NCBI GenBank assembly: GCA_949775045.1
Contig: OX459101.1
Location: 17,390,180 to 17,454,179, forward strand
Source of the DNA: Metridium senile
Taxonomy: Eukaryota > Cnidaria > Anthozoa > Actiniaria > Metridiidae
Length of the DNA stretch: 64,000 nt
Direction of reading: 5' to 3'
Positions 1 through 10,879 of this stretch are shown here, in pieces (position 1 is the stretch's first letter; every line of letters starts with the position of its first letter). The notes beneath the pieces were generated by a model that was given only the letters and a program-made list of their open reading frames with translations, searched no databases and was not told where the DNA came from. Both the position numbers and the translations under genes were made by a program.

Positions 1-299
1 ATAGTTGAATACATTTAGTGAGACAGTTGAATAGTTGACGCCGCCTGAATGAAAAAAATAAACTCCTATTTTAGCTGACTGCACTGGAATTTTGAAATCA
101 GCTGAAAACTGTTTGGAGTTGTTTTTTTCGTTTTTTTACTGAGACTGATCTGCTCTCTAATTCTCCCAGACGCATCTCGGTTTTCAAAAGAGTGTAAAAA
201 CACAGAAGACGTATTTCATTTCTTAAATCTATTTCGGGGTTGGAAGGGAATCAACGTTAATCCATGATTCCCTTCCTTAGGGGCTGTTTATATGATGGT

Positions 300-393
300 G
301 AGTTGTCCCTGCTAGCCGGTATAACTCTATTGTTTTGTGTTCCCCGGGGAATTCAAGACAATAGAGTTATCCCGGCTAGCAGGGACAACTCGC
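300..393. repeat. Foldback element
   Basis: Arms of about 38 bp (GAGTTGTCCCTGCTAGCCGG...) around a 16-bp loop; one mismatch (T/G) in the first 30 positions. Confidence 0.75.
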
Positions 394-394
394 T

Positions 395-588
395 TCCATA
401 TCTACACGAATCCAATCCGGCTGAAACCGCATAGAAATATTTGCGTCCACACCAATCCTGTTGATCGTTTCCAATTCAAAAGTATGCGGTTTCGGTGACC
501 GGCATCACTGGATTCGTGTGGACGATAGGCCGATTCGCATCAAAAAGTATGCGGTTTCAAAAGTATCCGGATCCGTGTAGACGGGGTC
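395..588. mobile_element. Harbinger-like MITE, copy 1
   Basis: About 195-bp element with ends (T)CTACACGAATCC and GGATCCGTGTAGACGGGGTC. Same family as 10241-10437, 12702-12899 and 53843-54037. The left end is degenerate here. Confidence 0.75.
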
Positions 589-761
589 TTAGTCTTTTTG
601 TTCATCATCATTCATGATTCAGCCTTCAATTTGAATCAAACATTTTTTATTCCTCTCAACTTTTCTGCCTGTGATTTATGATTCCTTCCGTTTTTCGATC
701 AGAATTCTCTGCTTCTACCCCCGAATCTATTTGTCATAGTTTGTATTAGTAAGTTGTTATG

Positions 762-874
762 TTAAGTTTACAACATGAGCGGCCTTGTTGTATCGGCAGA
801 TACAATCGCAAGCCGAAGACGCGCGATTGTATAGCCGATATAACACAGACGCAAATTATGTTGTAAACGACTTA
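762..874. repeat. Small foldback MITE
   Basis: Inverted ends TTAAGTTTACAACAT / ATGTTGTAAACGACTTAA; the inner parts also pair imperfectly (GTTGTATCGGC / GCCGATATAAC). Confidence 0.6.
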
Positions 875-1077
875 AAAAACGTCTAAGTTAGCTCTTATAT
901 TTTACCAAAATTTTCAAGATTAAAATAAATTTCGTCTTAAAATTGCAAGTTAAAACTTATGCAAATCAGGACCGGATATACAACATTAGTGTTTCATCAG
1001 ATAAACATTAACACTCGTCATGGTCATGGTTTCTTTTGAAAATGTATTTTTTAATGTTATTGTTATCGTATTTTACT

Positions 1078-1225
1078 CCGACGAAGGGCTAAAGCTCGAA
1101 ACGTCCGTAAAGCAACATTTTTTACGGTGTTACAACTTCCATTCTATTACCTATCGTTTATATCAAACACCGACGCAGCCTAAACTAGTTTACTCGCTAG
1201 TTTCAACTTGTTATTGAATGAGTTG
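1078..1225 (-). repeat. Single inverted copy of the 111-bp dispersed repeat, with a hammerhead-like box
   Basis: Matches the unit of the 19157-20060 array (ACACCGACGCAGCCTA, CTAGTTTACTCGCTAGTTTC) in reverse orientation. It starts with the box GACGAAGGGCTAAAGCTCGA, which continues AAACGTC. Confidence 0.75.
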
Positions 1226-1859
1226 GAGGCCCAGACGGGGAAAAATTTTGGCTCGAGGTCATGCTGTGCCGTTTAATCATGTTTGTAGGTAATATATTGG
1301 CTAAGCCAAGTTTCATTAAATTTCAAGATAATTACAACCGCTTCATCATGCTCCAACTACCAGGTGACCTCGCTTCGAAGAACGCAAAGGATTGTTTATC
1401 AAAACGAAAAGTTTCAAAATGGCGGCTCGAGACAGTAGTCAGGGAGGGAGTATGTGTACTCCTGTGGGGACCCTAGATAACATGAAAACATTTGCCGGCA
1501 ACTTTGGAACTTGCACCTACGTGATTTAGGGAGGCTTGAAAAACGTCAGCATGGAAACGAGGCTAAATCTTAAAATCACTTTTACTCCTATTATATTTCA
1601 TTATATAACCATGAAATTAAATCAGGATGCACGAATAACTATTGTCAACATTTCCATACACTTAACAGTGGAAAATTGCAATCACGTGATTACTGTGAGT
1701 TTCCAGGAAAAAATATTTTGAGTTACCGTAACACGCTCCCGCAACATGCTCCTGGGTGATCCTGGGTCATTTTGCAAGACCACTACACACCAGGGAAACG
1801 AGGGAGCGAAACGATGCACACAACCCGACCGGAGCATGGGAACTAGTTTAAATCCAACA

Positions 1860-2823
1860 TATTTGCAACGTAGGCTTTAAAAAAAAAAGCTGATAAGCAA
1901 GAACTGCCAACACCCATATTTAGACTATGTTTAGACTATGTTCCATGGGGAATCCCCTAACGCTTAATCAAATAAAGGGGCTTGTTTGTTAAGACATATA
2001 CAACAAATGGGTGGGGGAATTCCCTCCATTAAGAATACGCTGAAGCGGCTGTTTTTTAACCGTATTTAGTATTATGACAGCAGAAAGAAATATGGTCAAA
2101 TGAAAATATCTTAGTCTGGGCTTTGATATTTATACATTTTTGTAGTTACGGTTAAATTTATGTGGTTACGGAGTCGTTGTATATCTCAAACAGTTTCACT
2201 TAAATTGTCAAGGTTATAAATTCTCGTCGAGAAAATTCAAAAAATATCACCAAAGCCATTTATGCAATTTGTCCAAAAATTTGAACGCATTTTTAAAAAG
2301 TCCATCTCTCAGTACTGCAGTGAGTGGTGCCCAGGCAAATTCTCATAATAACTGGTCAGAGCGTGTCTCTCTAATCTTACGTTTTACGATAATACGAAAC
2401 GCCCTATATTTCCTGAAATTTCTGTTTAAAAAAACGCGTACCATTTCTTTTTATAACTTGATTTCCGGGTTTTACATTTAAAAGAAAAGCAACCTGGGGC
2501 CGGTACGTTGTACAAAGGGTGGATAAAGTTATCCGTGGATAAAAGTTATCTACTGCATAGGTTTTTAATTTTATAGATTTTATCCGGCTGGATCATAATT
2601 TATCCGGTAGATAGCGCTATTCAGGCTTCCTACAACCGGACCCTGAACTTTAGATTTTAAAATTCGAGACAAAGTTGATTTTTGCTTTATCATTGCTTTA
2701 TCAATCTACTATTTATCGTCATTTTCATGTTATTTTTTATTAAAAAAAAAAAATAATTTCAATTTTCTTTTTCTTTATAGTTTTATAGTGAGGATACTCG
2801 AACCGTGAACACTTGACCTTTTT
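1860..2823 (+). repeat. Left arm of a long inverted repeat flanking the GPCR region
   Basis: About 960 bp matching, in reverse complement, parts of 7556-9886. Clear matched blocks: the outer block starting gcaacgtaggc, the CCATGGGGA(A/C)TCCCCTAACGCTTAAT block (1943-1970), and the inner end gtgaggatactcgaaccgtg (about 2786). It carries its own 149-bp insertion (2496-2644). Confidence 0.85.
2496..2644. mobile_element. 149-bp MITE inserted in the left arm
   Basis: Ends GGGGCCGGTACGTTGT and ACAACCGGACCCT are near inverted repeats, and further internal pairs are built on TTATCC/GGATAA. It is absent at the matching place of the right arm, which shows it is an insertion. Confidence 0.65.
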
Positions 2824-2877
2824 CGTGATTTATTCGTTATCGAACAGATAACTTTTCTTCAAACTTTCCCAATTGAT

Positions 2878-3490
2878 TTGCTAAACGGGGCAGTTTATAG
2901 CACATTTATTGGTTTTTCGCAATCTGCTCAAATTCAAAAGATATTTAAGAAAAACGATTTTGACAAAAAAGTTGTTTATCGTTGCTATGGAAATGCATGT
3001 GTGAGATCACGACTGCTCTATAGTGTACAGACCTGGCAATTGTCGAATAAAGAACTAACAAAGATCGAGGTTGTATGGCATGGGTTTTTGAGAAAGATGG
3101 TGAAGGGCGGATATAAGAGAATGAAGGACGAGTGGAATAAGGACGAACCGAATGACGACCCGGCCGGATGGCGTTTTAAACTATCTAACGCAGACTTACG
3201 TCACATCACTGATACAAAGCCAATTAGGATATTCTGTCTCCAACAACAACTAAAGTACCTCGCCCACATATGTACATTGGACAATGACGATATGAGGAAA
3301 CAGATTCTTTTTGATGAACGTTCTCTGAAGTGGATTACACTGGAACAACAACTAGGGATGGATGGAGAGCAGATCAGACGAATGATGATGGATAAGACAA
3401 ACTTTCTGTGTCTACCAGACTACATAGGCACACCCTTAAGGGGTTAACCCCCAGAAAAAGGGAAAAAGAAGAAGAAGAAGAAACTTGAAT
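2878..3490 (+). pseudogene. LINE (non-LTR retrotransposon) 3' remnant
   Basis: A 189-codon open stretch with features of the C-terminal end of a non-LTR reverse transcriptase ORF: ACVRSRLLYSVQTW followed by a K-I-E...FLRKMVKGGYKR segment and a KPIRIFCLQQQLKYLAHIC segment. There is no RT catalytic core upstream, so it is 5'-truncated. It ends near a short (GAA)n run (3466-3483) that could be the element's 3' tail. No function expected. Confidence 0.7.
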
Positions 3491-4089
3491 TAGCATAGTT
3501 TAAACATCATTCGAAACTTTCATTCAAGACTGTCATTTGGTATAAAATTCACATTCATGGGGTGAAGATAAGATCATGTAAGTGCATATTCAAAAAGGGA
3601 TGTGTGCGCCATGAAAAACTACTTGGAAACACCTTAAGCACGGAATTCAGTTCCCATGGCACTTCACTTTACGACATTTTCTCTGAGACTATACTAATTA
3701 GTCCTAAAGTATGGAAATGTTAATTGACAATAGTTACTCGAGCACCTTGATTTAGTCAGTCCAGACTAGATGTGAAGTTAAGCACGAAATTCAGTTTCCG
3801 TGGCACTTCATTTTACGACATTTGCTCCATGACTTAATACAATGAAGTCTAATATAATAAATGGCTCTTTGAAAACGGAAAATCAAGTCAATATACATTA
3901 ATGACGGTGAGTAATCAATACGCTTTTGAACTTCCTGTGATATACAAGTGCATTTATTAAAGCATGACTTGGCTTCCTTTCCTTCTTGTGTATTCTATTG
4001 CTTTCTCTTTCTTGTCATCTCATGCAACCTTTTCTTCTTTTCTTTTCTTTAATTTCAAATTTATTGAAATATTTTATTTATTTTCCCTT

Positions 4090-4720
4090 TGCACGCATAG
4101 AGCGAAAACACTAATTAAACAATGAAATAAAAACAAAAAAACTTACTATCTAGAGTACAAACATTATAAGAGTGAAACATAAATAGTATTAAATAGTGAT
4201 ATTTTAGAGTGAAAACACTAGAACCATGAAATAAAAACAAAATAGTTACTAACTAATAGTTTTTATTTAGTGACTATTTAGTCAGTATCACTCAACCAGA
4301 AACATCAAATACAAAAGAAAACAATACCTCATTACAACTTTACTTGTCTTTTATAGTAACTAATAGTCGCTAAATAAGAACTATTACACACTAACAAGTT
4401 GATTTTGTTTCATGGTTCTAGTGCTTTCGCTCTATACTAATTCTTTTGTTTTCTATTGTTTAATTAGCACTATTTAGTACTAATTAGTACTATTTGTTTC
4501 ACGGGTATAGAGTGAAGTCATTTAGAGTGGTTTTCGGCATTAACCCGTGAAACAAAGTGTAATAGGGAAAGAGTAATAAAGTGTATTAATGTGTAATAGT
4601 GCTATTGAACAAATGATTATAAAACACAAAGTTAAAGTTGAAGTGTAATAAAGTGTAATAAAGCATATTACGCTAAAGTGTGTTTCACGGGTTAATGAAA
4701 ACCACTCTAACCTGTGAAAT
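4090..4720. repeat. Cluster of AT-rich nested MITEs
   Basis: Contains a foldback at about 4520-4711 (TTTAGAGTGGTTTTC ... GAAAACCACTCTAA with CATTAACCCGTGAAAC inside). Around it are pieces of the GAGTACAAACAtTA family with many TTTAGTACTAATTAG-like inverted blocks. No gene seen. Confidence 0.6.
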
Positions 4721-4954
4721 AGATATTAGACTAACACTCTTTAGTAGACCCTAATTCCATTGTTTTCTTTTGAGTCTATTTGATTATTACACTTTAGCAA
4801 GCAATTTCTATCGATTTAGTTTCTAATTAGTGATTATCACTCAACCATGCAGAAACATCAAATACAAAAGGAAACACTGAATACCTTATTGCAACTTACT
4901 TGTCTTTGATAGTGACTAATAGTCACTACATAAGAACTGTTACACAGTAGCAAT

Positions 4955-5205
4955 TTGATTATTTTCCATGGATATAGTATTTGCGCTCTATATACCACTG
5001 AGTAGCAATTTGATTCTATTTCATGGATATAGTGTTTGCGCTCTATTCCACAGTAGCAATTTGATTCTATTTCATGGATACAGTGTTTGCGCTCTATTCC
5101 ACAGTAGCAATTTGATTCTATTTCATGGATATAGTGTTTGCGCTCTATTCCGCAGTAGCAATTTGATTCTATTTCATGGATATAGTGTTTGCGCTCTAGA
5201 ACGCA
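4955..5205 (+). repeat. 51-bp tandem repeat, about 5 copies
   Basis: The unit includes GCAATTTGATTCTATTTCAT and GTTTGCGCTCTATTCC. At 51 bp (17 codons) it stays open in one frame and yields a spurious 82-codon ORF. Confidence 0.85.
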
Positions 5206-5219
5206 TCAATCTTTAAAAC

Positions 5220-6240
5220 AATAATATGTTAACGTTAATGATTCCTAGTACGTTTTCACACAAAGCCACTTGAAGTGGGCTGCTTGAGTAGCTTCCTTAT
5301 TGATAGCAGGGGCTGCATGACTTATCGATATTCAAAAACACTACACGCAATCACTCACTAGCGATCATTTTTTTATGATCTATATTTGATTTGACAACTC
5401 GATGTGCGTAAATGATAAGTGTTATTTACAGTTGCTCGTCAGTCCATTCATGGTGCTTTTCATTTCTTACCCTCTTGTGGGAAACATCAAGGCAAACTGA
5501 AGTCAATTTTCGCTGTTAAAAAAAACTCAAATCTCAAATCAATCGTATTTGAGACGAAAGTACTTTAAAAACATTATTTCAAACGGTTTTGAATGGTGCA
5601 ACGAAAGCCGCGGCATGGATTCAAATTTGTTCAGTGTATCATACTGAAGACAACTCTACGCTACTGAATTGTTCACAATGATATTTGACATTGAAGAAAG
5701 CTAGAACGAGCAAACATTGTCGAATAAACGTTAGACAACGAAGCAACAATCATTCATTCGAGACAACGAAATCTCATATCATCTTCAAGAAGGCAAGTGG
5801 TTATTTTGAATATTACAAGGTAAAATTCTACACGTACTGGACATTGAAGAACAAGTATTTTTATTATCTTTTTATGAACGACTCAGAACTTTCGACTTCA
5901 GTTTCCAACTATCTCTATTGTACTCCTTGATTTACGAGAGGTGCTTGACAAGCCGAATAAGTTCTAGCTATCAGCGAGGAAATATTTCCTTGAGTATAGG
6001 TATGGTTGTCAGAAGGATTCCTTGCTCGACCAATATCCTTACTTAGGTTAGAATTCTTAAGCTAAGCTTAGCTTCATTTAGTCTTGTTAGCTAACTAGCT
6101 GTTTACAACTATAAGTAGTAAAAGAGAAAGAGAAGAGGAGAATAAAAGAGAACGAAAACTGGTTGTTACGCACGTATTTATAGAGCTCATTTGCATAAGG
6201 CCTAAACCTGAATAAACCTGTTTACCAGCTAGTCGAAGCG
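5220..6240. other. GPCR 5' flank, no gene recognised
   Basis: Unique-looking AT-rich DNA upstream of the receptor. Short open frames show no family features. Promoter elements cannot be placed with confidence. Confidence 0.4.
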
Positions 6241-6260
6241 ACAGAGTTTCTTGGCTGAAT

Positions 6261-7349
6261 ATGGCTGCAGGATTACACGGGCCTGGTAAAGACATTTGGT
6301 CAATATCCCTATACGAAGATATTGCTGTAGTTAACAGTTTTCTTGGTGAAGAGTTTAGGTACTCAGCGCTTGCATCTGGTATTCTTGCTGGAGTATTAGC
6401 ATCGTTGGTCTCAATAGCCAACGCCATCGTAATAGCTGCCATCTGGAAAGACCCTTACAAGCAACTACGATCCTCGCCATCCAACATAATTATCGCTAGC
6501 ATGGCTTGTTGTGACTTTTTGGTTGGCGTTGTCTGTAGTTCTGCTCAATGTTACGCATATATAAATAGCTGGATGAAAGGAAAAATAACGAAAAATGCCG
6601 TATTTATAAGTTATGCTAGTGGAATCTTTTTCGTTGGTATTTCATTGGCTAATGTTGTCGTGTTGACCATCGATCGTGTCTTGTCAGTAACTAATCCACT
6701 GCTTTACAAAGTTCGCGTTACAAAATCAAGGTTGATAAAAGCGTTAGCGTTTATATGGGTATTTTATGTTGTAGTAGCTTTGCTGCATTATCCTCTACGT
6801 TATCATACGTACATATATCTAACAGCTACTCATGCTTTGCAGTCACTATCAATCCTCATATCTTGTTCTCTAAGCCTTTTGATCCTTTACCGTGTCAGAA
6901 GACAAACCCACGAACTAAAAGTTAATCGAAGACTAAATGCAAACATGAGAAAATTCATGGAAAGAAATCGAAAAGTTACTAAAACAATTCTACTGATCGT
7001 CGTGTTGTTGCTGGCATGTTGCTTTGCACCTTTGGTAGCTTTAGTGTCAACTACATGTTTCTCATGTGGAGTTACATGTGCAATGATCCTCATGACTAGC
7101 TACAACTTCTGCATCGTCTTACTCCACATCAACTCACTCGTCAATCCATTTCTGTATGCGTTTCGTCTTCCGAAATTCAAAAAACCTGTAAAACTCATAA
7201 TAAAATGCTTAGTTAACTGTAAGAGAGTAGAAGAGTACAAACCGAGTAATTCAATAGAACTGATCGCTGCATATGAAACACCTACAATCAAGAGGAATGA
7301 GACGATGAAGACATCGCTAGGAAGTGACAGTGAAGACACTAAATTTTGA
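6261..7349 (+). CDS. Class A (rhodopsin-like) G-protein-coupled receptor, single exon
   Basis: An intronless 362-residue plasma-membrane receptor with seven hydrophobic segments (about 38-62, 74-98, 113-139, 159-176, 188-211, 240-263, 274-301). Class A marks seen: Asn54 in TM1, Asp85 in TM2 (ACCDFLVG), DRV at 138-140 in place of DRY, a CFAP motif with Pro257 in TM6, and NPFLY at 295-299 in TM7. Basic residues and cysteines (316, 320) follow as helix 8. The N-terminus is short, with no signal peptide or N-glycosylation sequon. Oddities: the usual TM3 cysteine is absent (Val114) and the second extracellular loop is very short, as in melanocortin/adenosine/cannabinoid-type receptors; ligand unknown. 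The ATG at 6261 gives a normal N-terminus before TM1. Single-exon receptors of this kind form large lineage-specific families in cnidarians (established knowledge). A MITE begins about 40 bp after the stop. Confidence 0.9.
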   Translation: MAAGLHGPGKDIWSISLYEDIAVVNSFLGEEFRYSALASGILAGVLASLVSIANAIVIAAIWKDPYKQLRSSPSNIIIASMACCDFLVGVVCSSAQCYAYINSWMKGKITKNAVFISYASGIFFVGISLANVVVLTIDRVLSVTNPLLYKVRVTKSRLIKALAFIWVFYVVVALLHYPLRYHTYIYLTATHALQSLSILISCSLSLLILYRVRRQTHELKVNRRLNANMRKFMERNRKVTKTILLIVVLLLACCFAPLVALVSTTCFSCGVTCAMILMTSYNFCIVLLHINSLVNPFLYAFRLPKFKKPVKLIIKCLVNCKRVEEYKPSNSIELIAAYETPTIKRNETMKTSLGSDSEDTKF

Positions 7350-7390
7350 CATTTTGAAAGTACAAAAATGTGAATTAAAATTACAGTCAT

Positions 7391-7598
7391 GACACTCGAA
7401 CTCACTGAACACTTTGAGTTTTTTTGTTACTTTTTTAACCCACATCCCATGAGCGAATAGATTCGAAATAAGATTTATTATGAACTTAGTGTATTTGAAC
7501 TCACTGCTTCATTTTGATAGGTTTTGAAGTGAGTAGAAGGTTCAGAAAATAACAACATGAAAAAATTCAAGTGTTCACGCTTCGAGTATCCTCACTGT
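7391..7598. mobile_element. GGATACTCGAACCGTGAACAC-family MITE just 3' of the GPCR
   Basis: About 208-bp palindromic element; right end GTTCACGCTTCGAGTATCCTC, left end degenerate. Same family at 59147-59354 (most complete), about 18070-18395 (two copies) and 39205-39640 (two or more partial copies). It overlaps the inner end of the long right arm. Confidence 0.75.
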
Positions 7599-8377
7599 AA
7601 AACTATAAAGAAAAATGAAAATTAAAAATATATATTTTTTTTAAATAACAAATCAAGTTAAAATGATGATAAATAGTAGCCGGCATGACTGATAAAGCAA
7701 AAATCAACTTAAACAAATTTGTCTCGAATTAAAAATTTGTTTTTGATTTGTGAACTGACATCAGGTTATTTTTCTTTTACATGTAAAACCCGGAAATCAA
7801 GTTATAAAAACAAATGGTACGCGTTTTTCAAACAGAAATGTCCGGTAATATCGGACGTTTTGTATCATCCTAAAACGTAAGATTAGGGAGATACGCTGTC
7901 TGACCAGTTATTACCAGAACTAGTTAGCAAAAGAACAGCATAACTAGAGCACACGCTACGCATCTAAACAGAATTCAACTCGCCCGGCAATAAGAACAAA
8001 TTACGGAAGATCTACATTTAAATATTTACTATGAAAATCACTAGAGTGGTTAAATGTACGTTAAAAATTTGGCCTTGGGGGTGTGTCTTTTTGTACCACA
8101 TGACCAATTTTGAGCAAAATGATTGGCCAGAAGCGATCACATGGTACAAAAAAAATTGGTCACGTGGACGGAATTTTTGGGGCATGATTACCAGTCTACT
8201 GATTTCCATAGTAGCTTCTACTATATGGGAACATGTTCTATTTAAAATACAAAATATGTCTTATAGCAAATTCAAAGCTCAATTTAAACTTTACCTGATC
8301 ATGTCATTAAAATGACCGTTGAAATCAAACATTAACTGTAAATCAATCGCGTCTACACTGACATATCATATGATTTT

Positions 8378-8998
8378 ATATAAACCTATTTCAAAAATCG
8401 TTGTCGCAATCAGTCAAGCTACATTCCGCACTCTGAAGTCCGCAAAGGATGTCGGTATTTCTTCTCTTGTTATTGATTTATTCGTAGCATATTTGGTTGT
8501 ACGTGTTTGTGTTATATGACCATAACAATCAAAGCTACAGCAAAGGATGTCGGTATTTCTTCTCTTGTTATCGATTTACTCATAGCATATTTTGGTTGTA
8601 CGTGTTTGTGTTATATGACCATAACAATCAAAGCTACAGTCCACACTCTGAAGCCAGCAAAGGATGTCGGTATTTCTTCTCTTGTTATCGATTTATTCAT
8701 AGCATATTTTGGTTGTACGTGTTTGTGTTATATGACCATAACAATCAAAGCTACAGTCCACACTCTGAAGCCAGCAAAGGATGTCGGTATTTCTTTTCTT
8801 GTTATCGATTTATTCGTAGCATATTTTGGTTGTACGTGTTTATGTTATATGTCCATAACAGTGATAGATAATGAAATAAATTTTCTTTAAAAGCAAGTAA
8901 TAAATCACAAATTATGTTCATATAACCGACATCCTTTGCAGGCTCTGGAGTGTTGACTGTAGCTTCGGCTGCGACAACGATTTTTGAAATAGATGTAT
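8378..8998. mobile_element. MITE of the CACCTATTTCAAAAATCG family with a 117-bp internal tandem array
   Basis: Outer ends CCTATTTCAAAAATCGTTGT and ACAACGATTTTTGAAATAG pair. Between them one arm segment (GTCGGTATTTCTTCTCTTG ... ATAACAATCAAAGC) is repeated about four times at 98, 117 and 117 bp spacing. Because 117 is divisible by 3, two overlapping spurious ORFs arise. Confidence 0.8.
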
Positions 8999-9449
8999 AT
9001 GTTAATATGATTATATATTACCTGGGTGGTGGCCAACTCGTGTTAAAGTGTTAAACTACTTTGGCCACCACACACGTTTTTCTTTTTCCTTATATCTGTA
9101 ACTCTACACATAGTATATTTTATAAAAAAATGTAATCGTATTTTACTATTTGTTATATCATTATTGTAAATGTAATTAATTATAAGTGTGAATAAACACA
9201 AGTCTAAAAGTCGAACCTGGCTGGACACCCTGACTCACTGAGAGATGAGCTTTTCATAAATAGGTTCAAGTTTTTGGACAAATTGCATAAATGGCTTTGG
9301 TAATATTTTTTGAATTTTCTAGACGAGATTTTATCTTGACAATGTTAGTGAAATATGAAAGAGCTAACGTTGTCCGATCTATATGAGATAATAACGGATC
9401 GTCTTCGACTCCGTAACCACATAAAATAAACCGTAACCACAAAAATGTA

Positions 9450-9623
9450 TTACTGCGGTTTTCGTCTTTCTAAGAACTCTTGCTTACGGCTTGTTTTTAG
9501 CTGCCGTCAATCAAAATTAATAAGTTGGTTCCTTTTAAATCCTTGATTGACGGCAGCGAAATACGTATTTTACAACAAGCTGTTGGAATGTCTAAGTTCG
9601 CAGAAAGTCGAAAACCGCAGTAA
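9450..9623. mobile_element. 174-bp MITE inserted in the right arm, TA duplication
   Basis: Terminal inverted repeats TTACTGCGGTTTTCG / CGAAAACCGCAGTAA flanked by TA on both sides. The left arm shows the empty site, so the insertion postdates the arm pair. Confidence 0.75.
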
Positions 9624-10109
9624 TATCCAAGCCCATTCCAGACTGACATATTTGAATTTGACCATATTTCTTTCTGCTGTCATAATACTAAATACGGTTA
9701 AAAAACAGCTACTTCAACATTCTTTATGAAGGGAATTCCCCCACCCATCTGTTGTATATGTCTTAACAAACAAGCCCCTTGATTAATATTAAGCGTTAGG
9801 GGAGTCCCCATGGAACATAGTCTAAACATGGGAGTTGGCTTTTCTTGCTTATCAGTAATTTTTTATGCCTACGTTGCAGATTTCTTTTAATTTGAGGTTC
9901 GCTTCCCTTGGGGCTACATTTTTTTCAGTCAAACCAGCTGATGCGTTTCTATCAATATATCCGATAATTTCTTAGAATTTAAATTTAATTTGATATTTTT
10001 AGTGAATCGACACTTGTAAATTTGCAAATCCACACTTCAACCGTCATCCAATAATGGTTCCGAAATCAGCACTCCGTTTTGAATCGTCCTTCTCTTATCA
10101 CTTATCTTG

Positions 10110-10237
10110 TGTTCTGTCAAATGGTGAGCGTAGCGTTTATAAGTGTTGTGATGCTAATTTGCCAACCATTTTAACAATAAACTTCTTAATTTTCTTTGGT
10201 CTGATAACAATGGTTGGTTGGCAAAACCAAAACAAAG
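10110..10237 (-). repeat. Inverted copy of the CCAACCAACCATTG repeat
   Basis: Reverse complement of the tandem pair at 12395-12655 (TTGCCAACCA, AACAATGGTTGGTTGGCAA, GTAGTGTTTACAAGTGTTG-type segment). A Harbinger-like MITE sits immediately next to it. Confidence 0.7.
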
Positions 10238-10240
10238 TAA

Positions 10241-10437
10241 GGCCTCGTCTACACGAATCCGATCCGGCTGAAACCGCATAGAAAGATTTGCGTCCACACG
10301 AATCCGCGTATCCGGAGGATTCAAGTAAAAGTATGCTTTTTCGGTGACCGGATTCAATGGATTCGTGTGGACGATAGGCCGATTCGCATCAAAAAGTATG
10401 CGGTTTCAAAAGTATCCGGATCCGTGTAGACGGGGTC
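10241..10437. mobile_element. Harbinger-like MITE, copy 2, TAA duplication
   Basis: 197 bp, ends GGCCTCGTCTACACGAATCC and GGATCCGTGTAGACGGGGTC. TAA on both sides (10238-10240 and 10438-10440). Confidence 0.85.
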
Positions 10438-10551
10438 TAAGTCATTGTTTAGGTCCACCTGCGTACTTTAAAACTTCACACCGAGCAATCGCGCGCGTTT
10501 ACTATTTCTTCAATTATCCATACGAAGAGAATATTAATACAATACCCAATA

Positions 10552-10872
10552 TAATTGTCCTATTTCACTATGACGTCACATCAAAACATTATATTGTCTT
10601 AACGCTAAGGATCATGGCCGCCAGTGGGGGACAGATTCATAACAACAATACAAGAATACACGATAAAATTGCATTTATATTACAAGACGGAGAGGAAAGA
10701 AATGACAACAAAATGCCATAAACATAGACACATAACATACATAAAAACTAGATAACATGAAGCTCAATTTTCAAAGAAAAGGAACGGATTTAGTTGAAAT
10801 TGCCATTGTTTTCGGCGATTCTATCCCCCACTGTAAACACATTGTGACGTCATAATGAAATAGGGCAATTTA
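10552..10872. mobile_element. About 320-bp MITE
   Basis: Inverted ends AATTGTCCTATTTCACTATG / CATAATGAAATAGGGCAATT, followed inward by TGACGTCA-like sequence on both sides. Confidence 0.75.
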
Positions 10873-10879
10873 CTTCATA

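Larger units (their letters stand above)
7556..9886 (-). repeat. Right arm of the long inverted repeat, interrupted by insertions
   Basis: Reverse-complement partner of 1860-2823. The matched parts are about 7556-7925 and 9215-9886; roughly 1.3 kb between them is inserted sequence that includes a tandem array. A MITE at 9450-9623 is a further insertion. Confidence 0.85.

Noticed and set aside
4968..5216. 82-codon repeat ORF
   Set aside because: 51-bp tandem repeat that stays open by arithmetic.
8497..8890. Two overlapping repeat ORFs (124 and 127 codons)
   Set aside because: Product of a 117-bp tandem MITE array whose length is a multiple of three; no start context or family match.
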